A stretch of DNA of 64,000 nucleotides from Blautia argi (GCF_003287895.1 NZ_CP030280.1:3177501-3241500), one strand, 5' to 3'; counted from the first letter of the stretch, positions 1-9,095 are shown. Translations and numbers: made by a program. The notes: generated by a model not told the origin, from the letters alone.

Positions 1-892
1 TATCTCTGTCTGCCATACCCTGAATGAAACTGCTGGTGGTTCCCTCATCATAATCTGTTGTAAACGAAGTGGTCAGCCACAATCCAAAAGACCAGGCCGG
101 AGGAAGTGCCGGTTTACCGGTTAAATCTGTGTATTTTTCGATAGTTCCTTTTGGCGTACCGCCATTAATCACATAGTAGTCCAGACGTTCTCCTTCTACA
201 GAAAACTGAATCCTTTCCACTTTCTCGCTGGCAATTTCGTAAGAGGCATCCCCCTCATTATCCAAAAGCACACCATATCCTTTATTTGTAATATAGAAAG
301 GAATATTCTTATATGAAATTTCACTGGCTGTTCCCCCATCTTCATTCCACATTTCAACGGTTTGTCCATTTTTTACAAACGGAGTAAAACGCTCTCCCAG
401 CCCATAAATATATTCATCTACATCAATCGCCAATGCCTCTGCTGTATAGGATTTTTCTGTCTTATTATTTACAATATAAGCCATATTTCGAAATCCTGTA
501 TTTGTAAGTTCCCGTTCTCCATCCATGAAACGGATTCCCCAGGAATTTGGTTTCTTATCAATTACAGCTTTCGTTTTTCCTGTCTGGTAAACAAGGAATT
601 CTTCTGTTTCCTCTATCGTCACTTCCGGCAATGTTTCTTTCACCTCAGCAAAAGGACCTTTATAAGCCGTTCCCTCAAAGTGTTTCACAGACACCTTGAT
701 CACATCTTCCATAGGGCTAGAGAGACGAATAGTCAGCAGTCCCAGATTCAGGCAATCTCCTCTATTAGAAATATGTTTTCCCGGCGCATAGACCACCAGG
801 TCGTTCCCCTCTCTTCTATAAGAAGAATATTCCACTGCATAAAGAGGTGTCATTTCTTTTTTTATGCACCAGTAACCATCTGTAAATTTCAT
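1..892 (-). CDS. yicI: GH31 alpha-xylosidase, partial (C-terminus outside window)
   Basis: This is the first ~297 codons of a large glycoside hydrolase; the reading frame stays open to the window edge. The translation begins MKFTDGYWCIKKEMTPLYAVEY and continues through motifs typical of the N-terminal beta-sandwich of YicI-type GH31 enzymes, such as YIYGLGERFTPFVKNG and PPAWSFGLWLT. The catalytic aspartates lie beyond the edge. The family removes alpha-xylosyl residues from xyloglucan-type oligosaccharides in the cytoplasm. The start is set by AAAGGAGAAAAG just upstream. It follows the ABC permease at 912 by 19 bases and is probably the last gene of that operon, so the imported substrate may be a xylosylated oligosaccharide. 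Family assignment is firm; the exact substrate is inferred. Confidence 0.85.
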   Translation of the reverse strand, partial: MKFTDGYWCIKKEMTPLYAVEYSSYRREGNDLVVYAPGKHISNRGDCLNLGLLTIRLSSPMEDVIKVSVKHFEGTAYKGPFAEVKETLPEVTIEETEEFLVYQTGKTKAVIDKKPNSWGIRFMDGERELTNTGFRNMAYIVNNKTEKSYTAEALAIDVDEYIYGLGERFTPFVKNGQTVEMWNEDGGTASEISYKNIPFYITNKGYGVLLDNEGDASYEIASEKVERIQFSVEGERLDYYVINGGTPKGTIEKYTDLTGKPALPPAWSFGLWLTTSFTTDYDEGTTSSFIQGMADRD

Positions 893-911
893 AAATCTTT
901 TCTCCTTTCTG

Positions 912-1739
912 TCAGCCTTTCACGGAACCTGCGGCCACACCACCTACAATATACTTCTGTCCAAGCACAAATACAACCAGCACCGGAAGCAAAGTCAGCA
1001 TAATATCTGCTGCCACCAGATTCCAGGAATTCTCAAATGCACCAAAGAAATTATATACCGCCAGTGTCATAGGCCACTGTTTTGAGTTATTCAGATAATA
1101 TAATGGCATTGTAAAGTCATTCCAAACTGCCATGAAATCAAGCACAAACAAAGTAGAAATAATCGGCTTTAATAATGGTGCAATCACCTTGATAAATAAT
1201 TGTACTGGTGTACAGCCGTCAAGGACTGCCGCTTCGTCAATTTCTCTTGGGATTGTACTCACAAACCCGTATGCCAAAAATAAACTAAGCGGAATATTGA
1301 TTGCCGCATACAATAAAATGATTCCGATTCTTGTATTCACAAGATGAAACGCCTGCATAACCTTCATCAATGCCACATTATTAACCGGCATGGCAATACC
1401 GGAAATAATGAAATAATACAAAAACTTATTGATACCTTTCTGGTTTCTTGAAATAACAAAGGATGCTGCCGAAACCAGGATTACGATAATAACAACGCTG
1501 CATGTCGCATACAAAAGTCCATTGAAAAAAGAAGAAATCAGCTTGCCTTGCTCGATAACCGTAGCATAATTTTCAAATACCCATTCCGTAGGAAGAGAAA
1601 GCGTCATCCTATTTGCTTCCGCAGAGGTTTTAAAGGAATTCAAAAACAAAACCACAAGCGGTATAATTACAATCAGGCTTATAAACGCAGCCACAACATT
1701 TCCTATAACACGGCCGATAATTTTACCCGTTCTGCCCAT
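912..1739 (-). CDS. Carbohydrate ABC transporter permease, MalG type
   Basis: A 275-residue inner-membrane permease of the binding-protein-dependent sugar importers. It has an N-terminal membrane segment, about five further helices, and the cytoplasmic EAA loop (EAAVLDGC...IKVIAPLLKP) that contacts the ATPase. The C-terminus ends VGGVAAGSVKG, the usual MalG-class tail. It overlaps the start of the upstream permease gene by one base, so the two are translationally coupled and would form a heterodimer. No ATPase gene is present; in Firmicutes such systems commonly share an MsmX-like ATPase encoded elsewhere. The linked GH31 gene suggests alpha-xyloside-containing oligosaccharides, which is an inference. 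Confidence 0.93.
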   Translation of the reverse strand: MGRTGKIIGRVIGNVVAAFISLIVIIPLVVLFLNSFKTSAEANRMTLSLPTEWVFENYATVIEQGKLISSFFNGLLYATCSVVIIVILVSAASFVISRNQKGINKFLYYFIISGIAMPVNNVALMKVMQAFHLVNTRIGIILLYAAINIPLSLFLAYGFVSTIPREIDEAAVLDGCTPVQLFIKVIAPLLKPIISTLFVLDFMAVWNDFTMPLYYLNNSKQWPMTLAVYNFFGAFENSWNLVAADIMLTLLPVLVVFVLGQKYIVGGVAAGSVKG

Positions 1740-2623
1740 TATGCTTCAACCTCCTTATTTTCCATAGATTTAATAATAAAATATAAAAGTGCCAGCATCA
1801 GGAAAAACAGCACACTGGACAGCGTTGTACCCATAGCCAGATTTCCTTTTGAAAACTCTTTGTAAACCGCAGTGTTGATAACACCTGTTGCATTTCCCGG
1901 CCCGCCATTTGTCAAAGAATAAATCATATCAAATACACGAAGTCCATATGTAACATTTAAAACCGTTACATTTACCAGAACTGGTTTTAGCAATGGCAGT
2001 GTAATACATCTGAATTTCTGAAAAAAGCTTGCCCCATCAATGCTTGCAGCTTCATAATATTCCGGTGCTATAGAAAGCAATCCCGCTATCACAACAACCA
2101 TGATATAACCCATACCTTTCCAGGTATCTACCGTCATGACTGTCGGAAATACTAAGTTCAAATCCGTAAGCCAGTTTTTTGCCAGTGCATCTAATCCGAT
2201 ACTCCTTAAAAAGTTGTTTAAAAACCCTGTAGTTGGATGCAGCATACTCTTAAATACCAAACCAACCACCAGATAAGACATAACCTGAGGTGAAAAAATA
2301 ATCATTCTCTGGAAATTCTTACATTTAATAAATTTCTGTGTCAAAAGCAATGCCAGTGCAAGACCAACCACTGTTTTTGCCGCTGTAGTTACAATTGTGA
2401 ACACCACGGTATTAAAAATATATTTTCCGTATTCTGAATTGCCCTCAAAAATCTGTTTATAATTGGTAAGACCCACAAAATTTATTTCATCCGTGAAGTT
2501 ATTCCAATCCGTAAAAGAATATCCAATACCTAAAACCCCGGGCAAAAAACACAGAAGAAAATAGACAAGAGCGGCTCCCGCTGCAAAATACCACGGATAC
2601 AATTTTTTTCTGTTCATATACAA
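1739..2623 (-). CDS. Carbohydrate ABC transporter permease, MalF/UgpA type
   Basis: A 294-residue permease with six predicted membrane helices. The first begins after MYMNRKKLYPW, and the EAA loop reads YEAASIDGASFFQKFRCITLPLLKP. It is the MalF-class partner of the permease encoded immediately downstream; the stop and start codons overlap. The gene lies ~100 bases after the binding-protein gene, separated by a hairpin that may lower permease expression relative to the abundant lipoprotein. The start has AGGAGGTTGTAT upstream; a second Met two codons in is the likelier initiator by spacing, which changes little. Confidence 0.92.
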   Translation of the reverse strand: MYMNRKKLYPWYFAAGAALVYFLLCFLPGVLGIGYSFTDWNNFTDEINFVGLTNYKQIFEGNSEYGKYIFNTVVFTIVTTAAKTVVGLALALLLTQKFIKCKNFQRMIIFSPQVMSYLVVGLVFKSMLHPTTGFLNNFLRSIGLDALAKNWLTDLNLVFPTVMTVDTWKGMGYIMVVVIAGLLSIAPEYYEAASIDGASFFQKFRCITLPLLKPVLVNVTVLNVTYGLRVFDMIYSLTNGGPGNATGVINTAVYKEFSKGNLAMGTTLSSVLFFLMLALLYFIIKSMENKEVEA

Positions 2624-2666
2624 CCTCCTGAATCTCTATAAAGCCTCTGAGCCTTTGAAGAAAAGA

Positions 2667-2699
2667 AGGTGCCTAAAAGCACTCCCGCCTCAGACACCT
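2667..2699 (-). terminator. Intercistronic hairpin between binding protein and permease
   Basis: On the minus strand AGGTG at the 5' side can pair with CACCT, with an alternative inner GTGC/GCAC stem, followed by the pyrimidine-rich tail CTTCTTTTC. It sits just after the binding-protein stop codon inside the operon. It is best read as a partial terminator or mRNA-protecting structure rather than an operon end. Two other sugar importers in this window have a hairpin in the same place. Confidence 0.45.
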
Positions 2700-2725
2700 C
2701 TCCTTTCACTGTTTACCTTCCATCT

Positions 2726-4048
2726 TTATTTTACCCACCCTGGGTCTTTCTGCAATTCAGCCTGCTCTGTACGGCGGTCCATAATGGTCTTTAATACATC
2801 TTCCGGTGTAGAAGCTCCTGTGTACATTGCCTCCAAGTCTTTTCCTACATCCATCCACTGGCTGTCAATATAGTTTACAGAAGTCTGTACAACATTTGCT
2901 TTTTCCAGAGAATCAATTAAAGCCTGGTCTTCCTCTGAATACTTACTTTCAATCTCCGGCCAGCAAAGTGCACTTAAATCCGTCTGTCCATCCAGACGTT
3001 TCTGAAGGTTTTCAGGTCTTGCAAGAAATTCAAAGAACTGTTTTGCTTCTTCTACATGTTCACTTTCTTTGTTAATGAAATACGCATTGCTTGCAGGGTT
3101 TACACCAATCGCTGTATTATCTCCCCACGGCATAACAAATGCACCCATTTTTTCTGTCGCCTTAAATTCAGGAAAATCTGCTTCAATCTGTCCTCTGAAT
3201 CCAAGTTCGTTGATAACCATTGCACATTTTTCTGTTGCCATTGCTTCTTTCGCATTTTCCATTGCATTGCTCAGATAATCATCTCCGAAATATCCTGCTT
3301 CTGCACATTCTTTAAGCTGTTTAATAATAGTAAGAAGATGAGGGATTTCATCCAGATCCACTTCGTTGGCATTTAATTTATCATAGATTTCAGGATCATC
3401 TGCCAGCCACAATCCGCCTGTTTCAAACAGAGGAAGCACCTGATGCCATCCATTTGTTGTCGCTTCATAGATTGGTGTAATACCTGCATCTAAAATCGTC
3501 TGGCATACATCTTTAAATTCATCATAGTTCGTAGGAACTTCAAGATTTAATTCTTCAAAAATATCTTTGTTATACAGGTAAAAATACATTTTCGCACCCG
3601 GGAAGGTAATACCATAAGTCTTATCATCTACACTGACTGCGGAACGGGCACTTTCTTCCATTCTGTCTACCCACTCCTGATCTGACAGATCCACACAATA
3701 CTGATCCACATGCAAACTGGATGCCAGATTAATTGGTGTATCTGCACAGATAATATCCGGTGCTTCCCCTGAGTCTAATTTCACCTTAATCAAATCTCTC
3801 CACTGGGCATCTGGTGAAATCTGGAAATCAATCTTGATTCCTGTCTCTTTTTCAAATTCTTTCGCCAAATCCTGCACAGTACCAGTTGTTGGAAGACCGC
3901 TCTGATGACTTCCGAATGTTAAGGTAACCGTCTTTTTTCCGTCTGACCCTTCCTCACTTTTCCCATCCGATCCACATGCTGCCAAAGAACCTGCCGCCAT
4001 AACCGCTGCAAGAGATAAACCTAACATTTTCGCTATATTCTTTTTCAT
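2726..4048 (-). CDS. Sugar ABC transporter substrate-binding lipoprotein
   Basis: An extracellular solute-binding protein (family 1 type) of 440 residues. The N-terminus MKKNIAKMLGLSLAAVMAAG leads into the lipobox LAAC with the lipidated cysteine at about residue 25, then an acidic/Ser-rich linker and the mature domain beginning TLTFGSHQSG. I start it at the second Met because AGGAG lies eight bases before it; an upstream in-frame Met six codons earlier has no such site. It captures oligosaccharides at the cell surface for the two permeases downstream. It is divergent from a YesM/YesN-type kinase and regulator, which probably sense the sugar and activate this operon. Confidence 0.93.
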   Translation of the reverse strand: MKKNIAKMLGLSLAAVMAAGSLAACGSDGKSEEGSDGKKTVTLTFGSHQSGLPTTGTVQDLAKEFEKETGIKIDFQISPDAQWRDLIKVKLDSGEAPDIICADTPINLASSLHVDQYCVDLSDQEWVDRMEESARSAVSVDDKTYGITFPGAKMYFYLYNKDIFEELNLEVPTNYDEFKDVCQTILDAGITPIYEATTNGWHQVLPLFETGGLWLADDPEIYDKLNANEVDLDEIPHLLTIIKQLKECAEAGYFGDDYLSNAMENAKEAMATEKCAMVINELGFRGQIEADFPEFKATEKMGAFVMPWGDNTAIGVNPASNAYFINKESEHVEEAKQFFEFLARPENLQKRLDGQTDLSALCWPEIESKYSEEDQALIDSLEKANVVQTSVNYIDSQWMDVGKDLEAMYTGASTPEDVLKTIMDRRTEQAELQKDPGWVK

Positions 4049-4091
4049 GATTTCGCTCCTATTCATTTATTTTTTAGAAATTACGTCTATA

Positions 4092-4157
4092 TTTTATCGA
4101 TAAAACACGTTTCCTTTGGTGTAGATACATAATAGCACAACACCAGCTATCACAAAA
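4092..4157 (-). promoter_or_regulatory. Candidate promoter and palindrome upstream of the importer operon
   Basis: The minus strand holds a -10-like TATTAT (4134-4129) with a weak -35-like TTTTGT 17 bases upstream, as expected for an activator-dependent promoter. Downstream lies the 14-bp perfect palindrome TTTTATCGATAAAA (4092-4105). Just above the -35, TTTTGT recurs as a direct repeat. Assignment as regulator sites is inference. Confidence 0.35.
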
Positions 4158-4178
4158 TAGACAAAACAGAACTCTGAT

Positions 4179-4207
4179 TTGCATTTTTTTGAACCATCCT
4201 ATATAAT
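4179..4207 (+). promoter_or_regulatory. Promoter of the first kinase/regulator pair
   Basis: TTGCAT at 4179-4184 and TATAAT at 4202-4207 are separated by 17 bases. The start codon at 4234 is preceded by AAGGAGGAAAG. This is a housekeeping-sigma promoter with a consensus -10. Confidence 0.65.
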
Positions 4208-4233
4208 TTATTTTTGAAAAAGGAGGAAAGAAA

Positions 4234-6105
4234 ATGGCAAAATCACCAAAACGATATTCTCAAAAAATGTATTTATTTAGCATTTATGGACTTTTTATTC
4301 TGACTCTTCTTTGTATTTTTTTCACGTTTACTTATACGCACTACAAAAATAATACCATAGCAGAGGCAAAAAAAGACTCCGAAAACCTGTGTGTTTCACT
4401 CTCAAATGCCGTTACCACACAGTTAGATAACATGTCCACCATCTCCATGAATATTGTTTATTCCAATGCCATTAAAAATAACTTCAAGGAATTTTCTTAC
4501 ATGTACCGGCAGACAGGAACAAACCCAGAAGCCCTGATAGCTTCCCGGGAAAAGGTTACGGCCATCAACGAAATCGTCACAGCCATTATAGGCGCCTACC
4601 AGTCTGCTTCAGAAATCAAACTCTATACCATGGATGGCTCCTGCGTGGAAGCAGGATATTGGATGAGAACTTCCAATGTCAATCTTGAATCCATAGAGTG
4701 GTACGAGGAAGTAATGAATCTAAACGGGCATAAATATTTTACTGAACCATCCTATCACCAGGATCTCCCCAGCACAGAAGGCAGCAGCAACCCCAAATTC
4801 ATTTCTCTTGTCAGAATGTTTTTGGACAGTGCCGGAAAGCCAGAAGGTATCGTAGAAGTTGTTCAGGATTGCAACACTATTTTTTCTCTTGCTTCACAGA
4901 TTGAACAATCCAACCCTGGAACCACTGTGACGATTTACAATTCAAGGAAAGAAATGGTCTATCCATACACAACACCAAGAGAAGAAGATTATTATTCCGA
5001 AATTCAGCACTCTGGTTTAAAACCAAATAACGGAGAGCTAATTACTACAGGCAATAACAACTCCGTATTACTCACATACGAATCTCTAAGCGAATATGGC
5101 TGGACTGTAATTGTAACAAAGGAACAAGAGGCTGTTTATCTGCCCCTTCACAATTATCGCAATATGGTTTTTCTCATCGGAGGCGTTTCTATCATACTTA
5201 CAATGTTAATTTGCTTTTTCATCTCACAGAGGCTTACAAAACCTCTGGAAAAACTCACAAAAGCAACAGGAAAAATAACCATCAACAGAGTTTTATCTGA
5301 GGAAAAAGTAAACCTTACTTCTGCTGACAGCAACATCAGGGAACTTTCTATTCTATGCGACTCTATACGCAACATGTACGAAAAGCTTCGCTCCACTTCA
5401 CAGGAAGTTCTACTGTCCCGTTCAGAGGAAACAAGGGCAAAACTCCAGGCTACGCAATCCTTGATTAACCCTCATTTTCTTTATAACAGTCTTACGAATA
5501 TCAGCATCATGGCTGAAGAAGAAATGAACGAAGATATTGTGAAAATCTGCGGCGCTCTATGTGATTACTTCCGCTATATTACATCCGGACAGGAAATGAT
5601 TGTACCTCTGGAAGAGGAAATTTTTTATACAGAACGCTATCTAAAATGTATGAAGTTTCGTTTTGGCGACGAGTTCGAATATAAAACTTCTATTGCACAA
5701 GAAACAGAATCTTTCCTGATTCCAAAACTTTTAATTCAGCCAATTGTAGAAAATGCTTTCAAATACGCTTTTTGTGTCAGTCCTCCTTGGCGTTTAATGA
5801 TTCGCTCATATGCCAAAAATGAAACTTGGTTTCTGGAAATAGAGGATAACGGCGGAACCATGAGCAATGAAAAAAAGAAGGAATTAATACATCTATACGA
5901 AAACCTAAACATGAACGAAGAACTGAAATCTATGGAAATAGGAGGAATGGGATTGAAAAATGTCTATCTCCGGTTAAAGCTGCTTTATGGAGAAAACGCA
6001 ATTTTCAAAATAACAAATGACTATCCAGGAAGAACTATTTTTATAGTAGGCGGTCCTATTTACCATTCAAGGGAGGAATATTATCATGAGCACCCAAAAC
6101 TATAA
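4234..6105 (+). CDS. Sensor histidine kinase, YesM/LytS type
   Basis: A 623-residue membrane kinase. One helix lies at about residues 14-36. An extracellular sensor region of ~270 residues follows, then a second helix (LIGGVSIILTMLICFF), a HAMP segment, and the His_kinase/HATPase module. The phosphorylated histidine is H414 in LINPHFLYNS. The ATPase N-box reads QPIVENAFKYAF, and glycine-rich EDNGG and GGMGLKNV motifs follow. It probably senses an oligosaccharide or its loaded binding protein outside the cell and phosphorylates the regulator encoded next, whose start codon lies inside the kinase gene (20-base overlap). Divergence from the importer operon supports that operon as the target. Confidence 0.93.
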   Translation: MAKSPKRYSQKMYLFSIYGLFILTLLCIFFTFTYTHYKNNTIAEAKKDSENLCVSLSNAVTTQLDNMSTISMNIVYSNAIKNNFKEFSYMYRQTGTNPEALIASREKVTAINEIVTAIIGAYQSASEIKLYTMDGSCVEAGYWMRTSNVNLESIEWYEEVMNLNGHKYFTEPSYHQDLPSTEGSSNPKFISLVRMFLDSAGKPEGIVEVVQDCNTIFSLASQIEQSNPGTTVTIYNSRKEMVYPYTTPREEDYYSEIQHSGLKPNNGELITTGNNNSVLLTYESLSEYGWTVIVTKEQEAVYLPLHNYRNMVFLIGGVSIILTMLICFFISQRLTKPLEKLTKATGKITINRVLSEEKVNLTSADSNIRELSILCDSIRNMYEKLRSTSQEVLLSRSEETRAKLQATQSLINPHFLYNSLTNISIMAEEEMNEDIVKICGALCDYFRYITSGQEMIVPLEEEIFYTERYLKCMKFRFGDEFEYKTSIAQETESFLIPKLLIQPIVENAFKYAFCVSPPWRLMIRSYAKNETWFLEIEDNGGTMSNEKKKELIHLYENLNMNEELKSMEIGGMGLKNVYLRLKLLYGENAIFKITNDYPGRTIFIVGGPIYHSREEYYHEHPKL

Positions 6106-6841
6106 ATACGTTGTTGTAGAAGACGAGCACTTAATCAGAAAGAATATCATTAAAAAAATATCCTCACTTCAGCTCCCCTTTACACTTGCCGGAGAGGCTT
6201 CTAATGGGCTGGATGCACGGGATATAATAGAAAAAACATGTCCAAATCTTGTTATTACGGATATTCGTATGCCACAGTTTGACGGCCTTGAACTAGCTCA
6301 TTATCTGTACAAAAATCACCCTCATATTAAAGTGGTTATTTTAAGCGGATACAATGACTTTTCCTACGCCCAGTCTGCAATCAAATTTCAGGTTAAGGAT
6401 TATTTATTAAAACCCGTAACATTAGAAGCCCTGTCAGAATCTCTCACTAAAATCCTCACCTCTATTCAATCTGAAGCGGGAGAATTAGATGCTTTGCGTA
6501 CAGATTCCGGACGTTTAGACCAGAAAAATATTTGTGAACTTCTGGAAAAATATTTAAAAGACCATTACAAAGAAGAGGTTTTCTTCGGAGAACTCGCCCA
6601 AAAATTTGGCTTTACTCAGGAATATCTGGGAAAAATATTTAAAAAACATTCCGGCGAAACGCCATCCAAATACCTGACACGCCTGCGTATGAACGAAGCC
6701 AAACGGCTTCTTCTGGACAACCAGGAAATGGAAATACAGAAAATCGGAGAACTGGTAGGATATAAAGATGGATTTTATTTCAGCAGAGCCTTCAAATCTT
6801 ACACCGGAATCCAACCCAGCGAATTCCGCAACCAAAAATAA
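6086..6841 (+). CDS. AraC-type response regulator, short YesN form
   Basis: A 251-residue regulator with an N-terminal receiver domain (acidic pocket VVEDEH, phospho-acceptor D59 in VITDIRMP, conserved K in LLKPV). A C-terminal AraC-family double helix-turn-helix follows (residues ~150-248; PSKYLTRLRMNEAKRLL, VGYKDGFYFSRAFKSYTG). It lacks the long central region of typical YesN proteins of ~500 residues. Translation is coupled to the kinase by overlap; GGGAGGAATATT precedes the start. It most likely activates the divergent importer/GH31 operon. Confidence 0.93.
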   Translation: MSTQNYKYVVVEDEHLIRKNIIKKISSLQLPFTLAGEASNGLDARDIIEKTCPNLVITDIRMPQFDGLELAHYLYKNHPHIKVVILSGYNDFSYAQSAIKFQVKDYLLKPVTLEALSESLTKILTSIQSEAGELDALRTDSGRLDQKNICELLEKYLKDHYKEEVFFGELAQKFGFTQEYLGKIFKKHSGETPSKYLTRLRMNEAKRLLLDNQEMEIQKIGELVGYKDGFYFSRAFKSYTGIQPSEFRNQK

Positions 6842-6897
6842 AAAAACTGCCGGAAAATCAACACCCTAATTAGTGCTTGATTTTCCGGCAGCCCTTT
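6841..6897. terminator. Bidirectional terminator between convergent genes
   Basis: A perfect 15-bp inverted repeat, CTGCCGGAAAATCAA (6847-6861) with its complement at 6877-6891, extends inward with CAC/GTG. It is flanked by A6 on the left and a T-rich run on the right. It can end transcription of the response regulator (+) and of the cation transporter (-). Confidence 0.9.
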
Positions 6898-6906
6898 TAT
6901 CCCATC

Positions 6907-7866
6907 TTAAATTCCATCATCTTCCACATTCTCTTCTGTAAGCTGCCTGATTTCTTCCTCATCAAACTCAATCTCCGGCAGCAATTCAAAATAAAAGTCC
7001 GTATATTTCTGAGCCAAAGCCGCAATACAACGGTTCTGATACATCTTAAATCTTCGGACTGACAGCTCATCTTTTTCCAGCTTTATGTAAGCACTGATCC
7101 ATAGCTTCCGTCCTGTCTTCACTACCTCAAAATATAATTCTGAATAGTTGCAATCTTTCAGCTCCGGCTCAACAGTCTCTCTTATCTCCTGTATCGTTTC
7201 TTCATCTGGTGAAATCAAAAGCAAATCCCGAATACCCGATACCACCGTACCTATTGGTTCAGGAAGCATGATAAGGGACAGCACAATGGCCAGTATAGAG
7301 TCCAGATAAGGCGTTAATTTCTGGAACCACTCAAATGGAACCAGTATAGGAAGGAAAAAGGCCAGGGTCATTCCCATGGAAATCACACTGTCTATCTTCC
7401 AGCCCTGCATTTCTGTTTCTATGATGGGAGAATTCAAAGTCCGGTTCTTACGTTTCAGATAAAGGGCTACAATAATGCTGATGAGCATACCAGCCAGTTC
7501 AAACCAGGCTAACACGCCAAATGCCACCCGGTGCCCTCCGTGAAACAATATGTTGATACTGTTGGAAATCATGCCTATGGTTACCGCAGACATGGTAATG
7601 CCCTTTATCACGACAAAAACTGTTTCCAACTGCATATGCCCAAACGGATATTTCTCATTACTTGGCTGATAAAGCAAAGGGATCAAAAAAACCGAAGGAA
7701 GCAGCATACAGAATTCAATTCCGTCATACACCGCATCCAAAAGTACCGCCTGGGAACTTGTTACTATAGCCATAATAAGCTCTAAAACTACAAAGAGGAG
7801 ATTTCCATAGAGGGAAACCGTCATTGCCCTCTTTTCCTTTTTGGGGCTCTTTCTGCCTATACGCAT
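6907..7866 (-). CDS. Cation diffusion facilitator (CDF) family transporter
   Basis: A 319-residue membrane protein with about six helices and a C-terminal cytoplasmic domain of ~100 residues. CDF hallmarks are visible: aspartates in helix 2 (LLDAVYDGIEF), the YPFGHMQLE loop after it, and WKIDSVISMG in helix 5. The usual helix-2 and helix-5 histidines of zinc-type CDFs are absent, so the metal could be another divalent ion such as manganese or iron. It would export metal from the cytosol by proton antiport. The gene is transcribed after the degenerate glycosyltransferase locus but is itself intact. Confidence 0.8.
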   Translation of the reverse strand: MRIGRKSPKKEKRAMTVSLYGNLLFVVLELIMAIVTSSQAVLLDAVYDGIEFCMLLPSVFLIPLLYQPSNEKYPFGHMQLETVFVVIKGITMSAVTIGMISNSINILFHGGHRVAFGVLAWFELAGMLISIIVALYLKRKNRTLNSPIIETEMQGWKIDSVISMGMTLAFFLPILVPFEWFQKLTPYLDSILAIVLSLIMLPEPIGTVVSGIRDLLLISPDEETIQEIRETVEPELKDCNYSELYFEVVKTGRKLWISAYIKLEKDELSVRRFKMYQNRCIAALAQKYTDFYFELLPEIEFDEEEIRQLTEENVEDDGI

Positions 7867-7905
7867 CTATATTACCTTTCTGTCTTCTTTGTACTCTTTA
7901 TCCCA

Positions 7906-8590
7906 TTATGGCACATTCTTTGAATTTCTCCCCACTATTTTTTTCTTTTTATATCCCGCAAATGCTGTTATACAGGTAAAATCAAGGAAAAATCGAAAAA
8001 ACACATTTTCCACCAGACACATCACGTATGCTCAAACCACATCATTTGTGTTTACTTGCAAATTTTGTGTGTAAATACGCTGAAAAAACGCCGTAATTGT
8101 CAATATAGAGCCATAAATTGCATATAACAAATAAAATTTTATCATAAACAGCCAATTAAGTAAACCCATCACTCCTGCAAGCACAGTAACTCCAAATCCA
8201 AAAATCTGTATCTGAGGCGCTGTTTACGCAAATCCCCAAGAAACCCGGGAGCCTGGTTTCAGCATACTGCATCCGGTTCGTAACGAATCGAATATTTGAT
8301 TCTGTTATTTCTGCAAAAACATGGAGCTTCATAACCAGTTCCATATCTTCGCCCAATGTGTCGCTATCATATCCCCTGCCGCTACTACAATTACAGGCTG
8401 GCACAAGAATCGATACCGGAAAATAAAACTCATGTTTCAGTTCATTTCCGATACTACGCATACGCTCTACGTGATATAACCTCCAGGCTCCTACCGTTAC
8501 AGAAAGGAACGGATATGACACATACAAAAGTAAATATAGCAGAAAAAACACCACCATAACGTCTAAAAATCCAGAATTCATTACTGTCAT
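7906..8590 (-). pseudogene. Broken family 2 glycosyltransferase
   Basis: The reading starts at ATG 8590, overlapping the upstream stop as ATGA. It gives an N-terminal membrane helix and the GT2 opening FYFPVSILVPA. It then jumps directly to SDTLGEDMELVMKLHVF, which in intact enzymes lies ~150 residues later, so the central catalytic part is deleted. At the T-run near 8310 a one-base loss shifts the frame. The correct frame continues CRNNRIKYSIRYEPDAVC, hits TGA where TGG is expected, and then NQAPGFLGDLRKQR. After another shift, the C-terminal membrane part GLLNWLFMIKFYLLYAIYGS and YKKKKIV can be read down to TAA at 7906, with one more TGA inside. Such enzymes make surface or exopolysaccharides. 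The product cannot be functional. Confidence 0.85.
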
Positions 8591-8769
8591 GCCATTTCTC
8601 CTTTCATGCAATCAAGCATTTCTGCCGCGTATTTATCTCCACTGTTTTTCAGTTTTTCTTCCTCCTCTTTCGGTATTCCCAACTTCACCAGCGAAGAAGC
8701 TGCATTGTGTTTCACATACCAATCTCTACTATGCAATACCTCCATAAGAACTTCTATGTAATCTATCAT
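8587..8769 (-). CDS. Short HEAT-repeat protein or C-terminal remnant
   Basis: About 60 residues starting MIDYIEVL, containing one HEAT-like helix pair (DWYVKHNAASSLVKLGI) and ending in a charged helix. In related bacteria I recall a longer HEAT-repeat protein encoded just before a GT2 glycosyltransferase. Here only what looks like its C-terminus is left, overlapping the broken glycosyltransferase by ATGA. The start is preceded by a weak GAGGGTG. An alternative Met 15 codons upstream exists without a ribosome site. It probably belongs to the same decaying locus, and a function is doubtful. Confidence 0.5.
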   Translation of the reverse strand: MIDYIEVLMEVLHSRDWYVKHNAASSLVKLGIPKEEEEKLKNSGDKYAAEMLDCMKGEMA

Positions 8770-8922
8770 GTTCACACCCTCTGTCCGGATGATAGATTGA
8801 AATAACATATACAAAGTAAGCTTTTTCCATAGAAAGACGTCTTAAAGAATAAATTAGATTGTTATCTTCATAAAGTCAAACAGCTTTTCTCTCTTCTGCT
8901 AATCTGTCACAACAGAATCTGC

Positions 8923-9034
8923 TCATGAAAAAAGCCCCTGCTTCTGCTGTAAAAGACTTTTTTCTGCACCTTTTCCAGCACATCCGCTCAGAGCTAAAAC
9001 TATAGTTATTACTATTATAAGTCTATTTTTTCAT
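8923..9034 (-). pseudogene. Lipoprotein signal-peptide remnant
   Basis: After AGAGGGGAT, an ATG at 9034 gives Met-Lys-Lys and then a stop. Dropping one base after the A-run opens RLIIVITIVLALSGCAGKG, a complete lipoprotein signal peptide with lipobox LSGC, followed by ~12 more codons to TGA. This is the 5' stub of a lost lipoprotein gene, on the same strand and just upstream of the HEAT/glycosyltransferase remnants. The rest of 8770-8922 shows no recognisable coding content. Confidence 0.6.
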
Positions 9035-9063
9035 ATCCCCTCTAAATACAACTTTACACTGAC

Positions 9064-9095
9064 AAAAAGCGGAAACCTCTAAAAGAAGTTCCCGC
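9064..9095 (-). terminator. Terminator of the rpmG-rplA operon
   Basis: On the minus strand GCGGGAACTT pairs with AGGTTTCCGC (two G-U pairs), followed by TTTTT. It lies 17 bases after the rplA stop. Confidence 0.8.

Noticed and set aside
362..1003. 213-codon plus-strand reading frame
   Set aside because: It is antisense to the GH31 and permease genes, has no ribosome site, and its composition (many F, H, C, S) is that of a shadow frame. Similar long antisense frames over ileS, glgP and GH51 were rejected for the same reason.
8587..8814. Longer 75-codon version of the HEAT-repeat ORF
   Set aside because: The upstream Met has no ribosome site and the extra residues do not resemble a HEAT protein; the start at 8769 is preferred.
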